DNA of 5,864 bases from NCBI GenBank assembly GCA_944387905.1, contig CALXGU010000105.1, forward strand, positions 1-5,864, in the 5' to 3' direction. The translations under genes were made by a program, and so were the position numbers. This DNA comes from an uncultured Clostridia bacterium (GTDB lineage: Bacteria > Bacillota > Clostridia > Oscillospirales > QAKW01). Numbering within the stretch: position 1 is the first letter of the stretch; every line of letters begins with the position of its first letter. Positions 1 to 5,580 of this stretch are shown here, one piece after another. The notes below the pieces were generated by a model. That model saw nothing but the letters and a program-made list of their open reading frames with translations, was not told where the DNA came from and ran no database searches.

Positions 1-216
1 ATAATAAATAATTTCGGGGGCGGACCTGTCGGCCTTGAAACTTTAGCGGCAACAATAGGTGAAGAGGCAGTCACGCTCGAGGATGTTTATGAGCCGTATC
101 TGCTGCAGATGGGATTTATATCAAGAACACCACGCGGCAGAACAGCTACAGTAAACGCTTACAGACATCTGGGAATTCCTATGACGGGTGATGAACAGGT
201 GACATTTGAGGTGTGA
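1..216 (+). CDS. ruvB: Holliday junction branch migration DNA helicase RuvB (3' end only)
   Basis: The last 71 codons of ruvB; the start and the AAA+ ATPase domain lie outside the window. RuvB is the hexameric motor that, with RuvA, drives branch migration of Holliday junctions during recombinational repair in the cytoplasm. The visible part is the C-terminal winged-helix DNA-binding domain. It is recognised from the block NNFGGGPVGLETLAATIGE, then EDVYEPYLLQMGF, then the near-invariant RTPRGR segment and the AYRHLG ending typical of RuvB C-termini. The frame is open from base 1 and ends in TGA at 214-216, about where the family normally ends, with a short acidic tail (GDEQVTFEV). The downstream methyltransferase starts one base after the stop, and its ribosome binding site lies inside the last ruvB codons, so the two are probably cotranscribed. 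Identification is by recall of family motifs, and the match is very strong. Confidence 0.96.
   Translation: MINNFGGGPVGLETLAATIGEEAVTLEDVYEPYLLQMGFISRTPRGRTATVNAYRHLGIPMTGDEQVTFEV
208..213 (+). promoter_or_regulatory. Ribosome binding site that fixes the methyltransferase start
   Basis: GAGGTG lies inside the last ruvB codons, 4 nt before the ATG at 218. It supports that ATG over the in-frame TTG at 206, which has no comparable site at a suitable distance. Confidence 0.7.
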
Positions 217-217
217 T

Positions 218-1075
218 ATGCTTTTAGCAGATAAATGGAAAGATTATGAACTGATTGACGTATCTGACGGCGAGCGCCTTGAGCGTTGGGGAAAGTACAT
301 TTTAATACGTCCGGATCCACAGGCCATATGGCACAGCGGACATGAAAACCCTTTGTGGAAAAAAGCCGACGCACATTATTACCGCTCCAAGTCCGGCGGC
401 GGCAGATGGGAGATCTATAATTTACCTGAGAGCTGGCAGATCAAGTATAAAAATCTTGTGTTCAACATAAAGCCCATGAACTTTAAACATACCGGAGTTT
501 TTCCGGAGCAGGCCGTCAACTGGGATTTTATGAGTGACAGAATACTATCTGCCGGCCGTCCTGTCAATGTGTTGAATTTATTTGCATACACCGGCGCGGC
601 TACTATGGCGTGTGCAATGGCGGGAGCTTCTGTATGCCATGTCGACGCATCAAAGGGAATGGTACAGTGGGCCAAGGAGAATGCTCAATCATGTTCGCTG
701 GCGGACAGACCTGTTCGTTATATAGTCGACGATTGCATTAAGTTTGTAGAACGGGAAATCCGCCGCGGCAAAAAATATGATGGGATCATCATGGACCCGC
801 CTTCTTACGGCAGAGGTCCGGGCAAAGAAGTCTGGCAGCTGGAAGATATGCTGTTTGACTTTGTGAATAAGTGTGCAGATCTGCTTTCGGACAAACCTCT
901 GTTTTTTATACTTAATTCATATTCGACAGGTCTGAGCGCTTCCGTAATGGAGTATCTGCTGAGGATCTGCTTGAAAAATAAGGTTGACGGACATTTTGAA
1001 AGCTCGGAGATCGGGCTGAAAACTAAAAGCGGACTCGCTTTCCCGTCAGGATCTGTGGCAAGGTGGTATAAGTGA
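218..1075 (+). CDS. Class I SAM-dependent methyltransferase (COG1092/RlmI-like fold, probably RNA-modifying)
   Basis: A 285-residue cytosolic protein that should transfer a methyl group from S-adenosylmethionine, most likely to RNA. The N-terminal part (about 9-105) has the family pattern YELID..DGERLERWG, LIRPDPQAIW, GGGRWE and FKHTGVFPEQAVNWDF. The Rossmann-like domain follows: SAM-binding motif I VLNLFAYTG at 118-126, acidic D143 in HVDASKG for the ribose, VDD at 170-172, and motif IV DPPSYGRG from D193. The C-terminus has the GLAFPSG..ARWY ending. There is no N-terminal PUA domain as in E. coli RlmI. The segment where RlmI carries its catalytic Cys (SCSG-type) reads NSYSTG at 233-238, so m5C chemistry by the usual mechanism is not supported; the target base is unknown. 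The ATG at 218 is chosen for its ribosome binding site. The gene follows ruvB by 1 nt and overlaps ecfA1 by 4 nt. The family call is firm; the substrate is not. Confidence 0.88.
   Translation: MLLADKWKDYELIDVSDGERLERWGKYILIRPDPQAIWHSGHENPLWKKADAHYYRSKSGGGRWEIYNLPESWQIKYKNLVFNIKPMNFKHTGVFPEQAVNWDFMSDRILSAGRPVNVLNLFAYTGAATMACAMAGASVCHVDASKGMVQWAKENAQSCSLADRPVRYIVDDCIKFVEREIRRGKKYDGIIMDPPSYGRGPGKEVWQLEDMLFDFVNKCADLLSDKPLFFILNSYSTGLSASVMEYLLRICLKNKVDGHFESSEIGLKTKSGLAFPSGSVARWYK
1060..1066 (+). promoter_or_regulatory. Ribosome binding site for the GTG start of ecfA1
   Basis: AAGGTGG, 5 nt before the GTG at 1072, lies inside the end of the methyltransferase gene. The start and the upstream stop share GTGA (1072-1075), a layout typical of translational coupling. 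Confidence 0.75.
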
Positions 1076-1932
1076 ATAACATAATCGATGTTGAAAATTT
1101 AACTTTTTCTTACAACCCGGAGGAACATTCTGCTGTTGTACTGGACGGTATAGATCTTCAAATAGAAAAGAATTCTTTTGTAGCTATACTCGGACATAAC
1201 GGAAGCGGCAAAAGTACTCTTGCCAAACATTTCAACGGTATTTTGCTTCCAACGGGCGGAAAAGTATACGCATGCGGTTTTGATACATGTGACAATGACA
1301 AACTGCTTGAGATCCGCCGGAATATGGGAATGGTATTTCAAAACCCCGACAATCAGATAATCGCGTCAGTAGTTGATGAAGATGTGGCGTTTGCGCTTGA
1401 AAATCTCGGCGTTGAACATAATGAAATGGTTAAACGTGTTGATGAGGCGCTTGAAATAGTAGGTATGACAGAATATAAGCATCACGCTCCTCACAGACTG
1501 TCAGGAGGACAGAAGCAGAGAGTGGCGATAGCAGGTATAATCGCGATGAAGCCGAGCTGTCTCATATTAGATGAGCCTACTGCCATGCTCGATCCTCAGG
1601 GACGAAAAGAAATCATGTCGACTATAAAGCGGCTCAAAACGGAGCAAGGGGTTACTATTGTGCTGATTACTCATTATATGGACGAAGCAGTCCAGGCTGA
1701 TAGGGTAGTCGTGATGGATGACGGTAAGATACTTCTTGACGGTACGCCTGAATATGTGTTTCAAAACGTAGGACTTCTGCACAGTGTGGCTCTTGATGTT
1801 CCGCAGGCCGCAGAGCTTATGTATAAGCTGCGTGAATATGATATAAAAGTACCGATTTCCGTTCTGCATGAGGCAGAATGTGTAGATGTATTGTCTAAGC
1901 TTTTGGAGGGCAAAATTGATAATCACCACTGA
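1072..1932 (+). CDS. ecfA1: Energy-coupling factor transporter ATPase EcfA1
   Basis: One of the two ABC ATPases that power an ECF-type vitamin or metal importer; it forms a heterodimer with EcfA2 on the cytoplasmic face of EcfT. All ABC motifs are intact in 286 residues, the usual length: Walker A GHNGSGKST at 41-49, Q-loop at Q90 (VFQNPDNQI), signature LSGGQ at 143-147, Walker B LILDEP with catalytic E168, D-loop AMLDP at 171-175, and switch His H201. The GHNGSGKST Walker A, the FQNPDNQ Q-loop and the TAMLDP D-loop are typical of EcfA1 rather than EcfA2. The C-terminal VALDVPQAAEL matches the ECF ATPase segment that follows the nucleotide-binding core. The GTG start is supported by the ribosome binding site at 1060-1066; no better ATG lies nearby. 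It overlaps the genes on both sides. Substrate specificity is set by an S component not present here. Confidence 0.95.
   Translation: MNNIIDVENLTFSYNPEEHSAVVLDGIDLQIEKNSFVAILGHNGSGKSTLAKHFNGILLPTGGKVYACGFDTCDNDKLLEIRRNMGMVFQNPDNQIIASVVDEDVAFALENLGVEHNEMVKRVDEALEIVGMTEYKHHAPHRLSGGQKQRVAIAGIIAMKPSCLILDEPTAMLDPQGRKEIMSTIKRLKTEQGVTIVLITHYMDEAVQADRVVVMDDGKILLDGTPEYVFQNVGLLHSVALDVPQAAELMYKLREYDIKVPISVLHEAECVDVLSKLLEGKIDNHH
1905..1910 (+). promoter_or_regulatory. Ribosome binding site that fixes the TTG start of ecfA2
   Basis: GGAGGG, 5 nt before TTG at 1916, lies inside the end of ecfA1. The in-frame ATG at 1886 lies upstream of this site, has no comparable site of its own, and would add ten residues foreign to the family, so TTG is preferred. 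Confidence 0.8.
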
Positions 1933-2782
1933 AAATCTTATTTATAAATACGGTGTAGGGACTCCTTTTGAAAAGACTGCGCTTGATAATGTATCCGTAT
2001 CGATCCGAGAGGGCGATTATGTCGGTCTTATAGGTCAAACCGGTTCGGGCAAAAGTACGTTGATTTCCCATTTTAACGCCATACTCAAACCGACGTCCGG
2101 TAAGGTGATTGTTGACGGCGAGGATCTTTGGCAGGATAATAAGCACAAAAGAATACAAACCCGTTTTAAAGTCGGATTGGTATTTCAGTATCCCGAATAT
2201 CAGCTCTTTGAAGATACAGTTTACAATGACATTGCGTTCGGGCCTAAAAATATGGGCCTGTCCGCGGAGGAAATTGACAGCCGGATAATGAAGTCTATAG
2301 AATTTGTCGGACTTGATAAAAAATTTCTCCAAAAATCGCCGTTTGAGCTGTCCGGAGGACAGAAACGGCGTGTGGCTATCGCAGGAGTTATGGCAATGTC
2401 ACCTAAGGTACTTATTTTGGATGAGCCGGCAGCCGGTCTTGATCCAAAAGGCCGTGACGAGATACTTGCGCGTATTCGAGAATATCACAGCGAAACCAAA
2501 AGTACTGTTTTGCTTGTTTCGCATTCTATGGAGGATATAGCACAAAACGCAAAAAGCATAATCGTTATGAACAGAGCAAAATGTATAATGCACGCATCTG
2601 TTCAACAGGTGTTTGAAAATGCCGGAATGCTTGAAAAGATTGGTCTTGATATACCGCAGATAACAAGGGTATTCATATCGCTTCATAATAAAGGGTATAA
2701 CGTATCGTCCAATATATATACAGTACAGGATGCAGCTAAAGAAATAATGCGGTGTCTGAAAGAAGGTGGCCTGTATGATTAA
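1916..2782 (+). CDS. ecfA2: Energy-coupling factor transporter ATPase EcfA2
   Basis: The second ABC ATPase of the ECF module, partner of EcfA1. It has 288 residues from a TTG start (protein begins MIITTENLIYKYG), normal for EcfA2. Motifs: Walker A GQTGSGKST at 40-48, Q-loop Q91 in VFQYPEYQLFEDTV, signature LSGGQKRRVAIAG from 145, Walker B VLILDEP with catalytic E170, D-loop AGLDP at 173-177, and H203. The GQTGSGKST Walker A, FQYPE.QLF, FGPKN and AAGLDPKGR blocks are EcfA2 hallmarks and separate it from its paralogue upstream. The C-terminal KIGLDIPQITRV parallels the EcfA1 ending. Both composite ATP sites of the heterodimer should be competent, since each subunit has its catalytic Glu and His. 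It overlaps ecfA1 by 17 nt and ecfT by 8 nt, which fits the need for matched amounts of all three subunits. Confidence 0.95.
   Translation: MIITTENLIYKYGVGTPFEKTALDNVSVSIREGDYVGLIGQTGSGKSTLISHFNAILKPTSGKVIVDGEDLWQDNKHKRIQTRFKVGLVFQYPEYQLFEDTVYNDIAFGPKNMGLSAEEIDSRIMKSIEFVGLDKKFLQKSPFELSGGQKRRVAIAGVMAMSPKVLILDEPAAGLDPKGRDEILARIREYHSETKSTVLLVSHSMEDIAQNAKSIIVMNRAKCIMHASVQQVFENAGMLEKIGLDIPQITRVFISLHNKGYNVSSNIYTVQDAAKEIMRCLKEGGLYD
2763..2769 (+). promoter_or_regulatory. Ribosome binding site that fixes the ecfT start
   Basis: AAGGTGG, 5 nt before ATG at 2775, is the same heptamer and spacing as upstream of ecfA1. It excludes the in-frame GTG at 2766, which lies inside the site itself. Confidence 0.75.
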
Positions 2783-3581
2783 AGATATTACATTGGGTCA
2801 GTTCTTTCCGGGAGATTCTGTAATACACAAAATGGATCCGCGTATGAAAATCATACTGACAGTAGTTTTTGTCGCGATCATATTTGTTGTGAAAAACTTT
2901 TTGGGATTTGCAGTCGCAGCTATTTTTCTTGCGTCTGCCGTGCTTATTTCAAAAATACCTGTAAGAACTGTTCTGAAGGGTATAAAACCGCTGCTGTTTA
3001 TTATTATTTTTACTGCATTTTTTAATGTGTTTTACGGTACCGGCGTTAAAGTGTTCCCGGATATTTCATGGCTTTCATGGCTGACATACGGAGGTCTTGA
3101 GCGCGCGGTGTTTATGGTGATACGTATCGTACTCCTGATTATCGGTACATCTCTTATGACATATACTACAAGTCCAGTTATGCTCTCAGATGCTATTGAA
3201 CGTCTGCTGTCTCCGCTGAAGCATCTTAAAGTGCCGGTGCATGAGCTGTCGATGATGATGACGATCGCAATGCGATTTATACCTACGCTTATTGATGAGA
3301 CTGAAAAAATAACCAATGCGCAAAAGGCACGCGGAGCTGATTTTGAAACGGGAAACATAATAAGACGGGCAAAAGCTCTTATCCCGATTTTGATCCCGCT
3401 TATTGTTTCAGCTTTCAGACGCGCCGAAGAACTTGCCGATGCTATGGAATGCAGATGCTACAACGGCGGTGACGGCAGAACAAGATATAAAATATACAAT
3501 TTTTCGTTGAGAGATTATATTGCGTCAATAATCATGCTGGCTGTTTTGGCAATAGTCATTGTTATAAATATTTTCTTTTAG
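2775..3581 (+). CDS. ecfT: Energy-coupling factor transporter transmembrane protein EcfT
   Basis: The membrane scaffold of the ECF transporter, which links the EcfA1/EcfA2 heterodimer to exchangeable substrate-binding S components. It has 268 residues, the usual size. The start shows the family pattern QFFPGDSVIHKMDPRMKI (about 9-26). Hydrophobic segments lie near 26-39, 42-58, 72-88, 107-129 and 249-268. The long amphipathic cytosolic part carries the two coupling-helix motifs that contact the ATPases: ARGAD at 185-189 and AMECRCYNGG from 223, followed by GRTR. The second motif is Cys-Arg-Cys (226-228) instead of the classical Ala-Arg-Gly, with the key Arg kept; I recall similar forms in clostridial homologues. 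The gene overlaps ecfA2 by 8 nt and is followed by truA after 8 nt. No S component lies in the window, as expected for a shared module. Confidence 0.95.
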   Translation: MIKDITLGQFFPGDSVIHKMDPRMKIILTVVFVAIIFVVKNFLGFAVAAIFLASAVLISKIPVRTVLKGIKPLLFIIIFTAFFNVFYGTGVKVFPDISWLSWLTYGGLERAVFMVIRIVLLIIGTSLMTYTTSPVMLSDAIERLLSPLKHLKVPVHELSMMMTIAMRFIPTLIDETEKITNAQKARGADFETGNIIRRAKALIPILIPLIVSAFRRAEELADAMECRCYNGGDGRTRYKIYNFSLRDYIASIIMLAVLAIVIVINIFF

Positions 3582-3589
3582 GAGTAAGT

Positions 3590-4357
3590 GTGGCAAAATT
3601 ACTTGTAAAAATCAGATATAACGGTAATAATTATGTCGGATGGCAAGTCCAGAAAAACGGGCTGAGCGTTCAGACCTGTGTGCAGGACGCTATTGAAAAG
3701 ATTTACGGCAAGCGTTTTGATGTAACTGGCTGCAGCAGAACTGACAGCGGAGTGCACGCAAACGGTTATTGCTTTTGTTTTTCTCTGCCGTATGATATAG
3801 AGCCGTATAAGGTGATGAGCGCGCTTGATTTTTCTCTTCCGCAGGATATGGGAGTTGTCGATTGTATAACTGTACCGGATGATTTTCATCCGCGGTACAG
3901 TGCAGTGGCTAAAGAATATATTTATAAAATATACGGCGGATATACCCGCAACCCGTTTTTAAACGGCTTGGCATATCACTATATCGGGCGGCTTGACGCG
4001 GAACTTATAAATTCGGCTGCCTTTGAGTTTGTCGGAAAACACGATTTTCGATCATTTATGGCAAACGGATCCAAAATCAAAGATACAGTCAGGACCGTTT
4101 ATTACTGTGACGCGCGCAATATGGACGATTATATACAAATACGAATTTGTGCCGACGGTTTTTTGTATAAAATGGTACGCATAATTGTCGGTACATTGTT
4201 GGCTGTAAATGAACAAAAGATTGACAAAAGCAAAATTTCCGATATAATTTCAGTAAAGGACAGAAATAAAGCAGGCAAAACCGCACCCCCGCAAGGACTG
4301 TATCTTAATAAAGTGTTTTATGACATAAAGGAGGTGGAAAACGAGTATGCCCGATGA
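3590..4357 (+). CDS. truA: tRNA pseudouridine(38-40) synthase TruA
   Basis: Isomerises uridine to pseudouridine at positions 38, 39 and 40 in the anticodon stem-loop of many tRNAs. It has 255 residues, within the normal range for the family. The start IRYNGNNYVGWQVQ is the typical first strand. The catalytic aspartate is D52 in CSRTDSGVHA (48-57). Other landmarks are FHPRYSAVAKEYIYKI with the active-site Tyr region at 110-112, DFRSF in the middle, GFLYKMVRIIVG with R197, and the C-terminal AGKTAPPQGLYL. The GTG start at 3590 has GGAG at 3581-3584, 5 nt upstream, overlapping the ecfT stop, and gives the usual N-terminus. The ecfA1-ecfA2-ecfT-truA order is a recurrent arrangement in Bacillota. 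The 3' end overlaps the next gene by 11 nt and contains a promoter-like sequence (4221-4248). Confidence 0.96.
   Translation: MAKLLVKIRYNGNNYVGWQVQKNGLSVQTCVQDAIEKIYGKRFDVTGCSRTDSGVHANGYCFCFSLPYDIEPYKVMSALDFSLPQDMGVVDCITVPDDFHPRYSAVAKEYIYKIYGGYTRNPFLNGLAYHYIGRLDAELINSAAFEFVGKHDFRSFMANGSKIKDTVRTVYYCDARNMDDYIQIRICADGFLYKMVRIIVGTLLAVNEQKIDKSKISDIISVKDRNKAGKTAPPQGLYLNKVFYDIKEVENEYAR
3869..3901 (+). other. Long imperfect hairpin inside truA
   Basis: ACTGTACC (3869-3876) plus GGATGA (3877-3882) can pair with TCATCC (3886-3891) plus GGTACAGT (3894-3901). This gives 14 base pairs, a TTT loop and a two-base GC bulge (3892-3893) on the 3' side. It encodes the conserved DDFHPRYSA segment, so coding constraint may explain part of it. 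No U-tract follows, so it is not a classical intrinsic terminator. Confidence 0.55.
4221..4248 (+). promoter_or_regulatory. Candidate internal sigma-A type promoter within truA
   Basis: The sequence shows TTGACA at 4221-4226, a 16-nt spacer and TATAAT at 4243-4248: exact consensus hexamers one base short of the optimal spacing. It lies in the 3' part of truA. Initiation would be expected near 4255, giving a leader of roughly 90 nt before the ATG at 4347. It could therefore transcribe the DUF5711-like gene and cvpA independently of the upstream operon. No extended -10 TG is present. Activity is inferred from sequence alone. Confidence 0.55.
4327..4337 (+). promoter_or_regulatory. Strong ribosome binding site for the DUF5711-like gene
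   Basis: AAAGGAGGTGG contains a near-complete anti-16S complement and ends 9 nt before ATG at 4347. It lies inside the last truA codons and is the strongest Shine-Dalgarno sequence in the window. Confidence 0.8.
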
Positions 4358-5564
4358 GATTAATAATGATGAGTCTCAGTTGGAGGTTTATCAACCAGAA
4401 CAAACGGAAAACAGCAAGGCTGAAAAAATAAAGACGAAAATTAGGTTTACGCGTTTTCTGCTTTTACTTTTTGCGGCTGTATTTGCGTTGATACTGTTGT
4501 TTGTTAACAGAGATAAACTCAATCTGGATAATTTTAGGCGCCTGGCGGCAAAAATAGACATAGGTATAAGTTCGTCCGGCAGCACAGACAATACAGTTAT
4601 TAACTATGATTATAATTCTGACGGAATAGTGTCTGTATATAAAGACGGTATTGCTCGTGTTACTCCTGAAAATTTAGTTATAATGGATAATGCGGGAACC
4701 CAGTTTCAAAGTGTCCAAACCGGATTTAATAATCCGGCGCTTGTAACAACGGATAAATATGTTATGGCTTATGACAGAGGCGGCAGGCACCTTATTGTAA
4801 CAAATTCTTTTACGGTAGTATTTGATGTCACTTTTGACGATAATATCATATCTGCTGCCATGAATGACGACGGATATTTTGCCGTTATTACAGAAAGTGA
4901 AGCTTATAAAAATAAACTTGTTGTCTATAATTCGTCTTTTAATGAAATTTACAGAATAAACAGTATGTCAAGATACATTATTTCAGCAGACGTTTGCAAA
5001 GACAATAAACATGTTGCAGTATCTTCTTATTATGTTAAAGACGACAGTATAATCCCGCAGCTTAATTATTACAGCTTTACTGAGGAAGAAAGCCTGTGGA
5101 ACATCGATTTTGAAGATCAGATCGCGGTGTTGGTAAGATGCAATGATGATTCAACTATTTCTGCGTTGTTTGAATGGGGAATTTGTGTAGTCGATTCTAA
5201 AGGAAACGAAAAATACAGATATGAATTTGAAAATAAAATATTGCAGGAATACTGTATTCCTGCGACTAAATATAATGCGGCTGCTTTGAGCGACAGTCAC
5301 AGCGGTAATTCGGTTGTTACGGTTTTTGAAAACAGCGGCAAGAAAGTATCTGATATAGAAGTTGGAGCTGCAGCCGTATCTATTGATATGTTTGATGACA
5401 GAATAGCAATATTGACACGCGATAACATTTATGTTTATTCGGTCTCGGGAAATCTGATTTGCCAGCGAGAAAATGTTAACGATGCATACAGCGTATTGTT
5501 TACAGATAAAAATGCTTTTTTAGTTGTAAGTGATTCGGATATAGTATATAACTTAACTGATTAA
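4347..5564 (+). CDS. DUF5711-like membrane-anchored protein with predicted beta-propeller ectodomain
   Basis: A 405-residue protein of unknown function. It starts with an acidic, polar cytosolic tail (1-23), a basic stretch (24-36, KAEKIKTKIRFTR), and one transmembrane helix at about 36-53 (FLLLLFAAVFALILLFV). The charge pattern predicts N-in, C-out, leaving about 350 residues outside the cell. The outer part is a run of short beta-strand blocks ending in polar turns, such as GIARVTPENLVIMDNAG, HLIVTNSFTVVFDV, KLVVYNSSFNEIYRI, GICVVDSKGNEKYRYEF and NIYVYSVSGNLICQRE. This V.(V/Y)xxxGNxxxxxx periodicity is like WD40/PQQ-type propeller blades. No catalytic motif is seen. Size, topology and its place before a cvpA gene match what I remember of clostridial DUF5711 proteins, but the assignment is from memory. 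It overlaps truA by 11 nt and may have its own promoter inside truA. By eye it is more AT-rich than the upstream genes. Confidence 0.8.
   Translation: MPDEINNDESQLEVYQPEQTENSKAEKIKTKIRFTRFLLLLFAAVFALILLFVNRDKLNLDNFRRLAAKIDIGISSSGSTDNTVINYDYNSDGIVSVYKDGIARVTPENLVIMDNAGTQFQSVQTGFNNPALVTTDKYVMAYDRGGRHLIVTNSFTVVFDVTFDDNIISAAMNDDGYFAVITESEAYKNKLVVYNSSFNEIYRINSMSRYIISADVCKDNKHVAVSSYYVKDDSIIPQLNYYSFTEEESLWNIDFEDQIAVLVRCNDDSTISALFEWGICVVDSKGNEKYRYEFENKILQEYCIPATKYNAAALSDSHSGNSVVTVFENSGKKVSDIEVGAAAVSIDMFDDRIAILTRDNIYVYSVSGNLICQRENVNDAYSVLFTDKNAFLVVSDSDIVYNLTD
4720..4737 (+). other. Small perfect inverted repeat in the DUF5711-like gene
   Basis: CCGGATT (4720-4726) and AATCCGG (4731-4737) are perfect complements around a TAAT loop, giving a 7-bp stem. 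It lies inside the reading frame and has no following T-run. It may be chance. Confidence 0.5.
5243..5263 (+). other. Perfect 9-bp inverted repeat in the DUF5711-like gene
   Basis: GCAGGAATA (5243-5251) and TATTCCTGC (5255-5263) are exact reverse complements around a CTG loop. The codons read QEYCIPA. No T-tract follows, so it does not look like a terminator. A structural or protein-binding role is possible, but chance is not excluded. Confidence 0.6.
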
Positions 5565-5580
5565 ATTTAGGAGAAAGTAT

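Noticed and set aside
415..675. Minus-strand open frame of 86 codons opposite the methyltransferase gene.
   Set aside because: Shadow of a strongly conserved sense gene, with no recognisable protein features. The same applies to the other antisense frames, including the 145-codon one at 1895-2332 and the 120-codon one at 1567-1929.
1886..1915. ATG at 1886 as the start of ecfA2.
   Set aside because: It adds ten residues (MYCLSFWRAK) upstream of the family start and has no good ribosome binding site. TTG at 1916 has GGAGGG at 5 nt.
2274..2303. TTGACA (2274-2279) with TAGAAT (2298-2303) at an 18-nt spacer inside ecfA2, promoter-like.
   Set aside because: One mismatch in the -10, a long spacer, and about 470 nt from the next start (ecfT), which has to be made together with EcfA2. 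Likely chance in AT-rich coding sequence.
2304..2540. Plus-strand 78-codon frame inside ecfA2.
   Set aside because: Out-of-frame reading through the ABC signature and Walker B region of a clear gene, with no family resemblance.
5412..5440. TTGACA at 5412-5417 about 165 nt upstream of cvpA.
   Set aside because: No acceptable -10 at 16-18 nt; the best is TTTATT, which lacks the critical second-position A.
5565..5580. The 16-nt gap before cvpA as a terminator or promoter site.
   Set aside because: It contains only the ribosome binding site (TAGGAG) and has no stem-loop.
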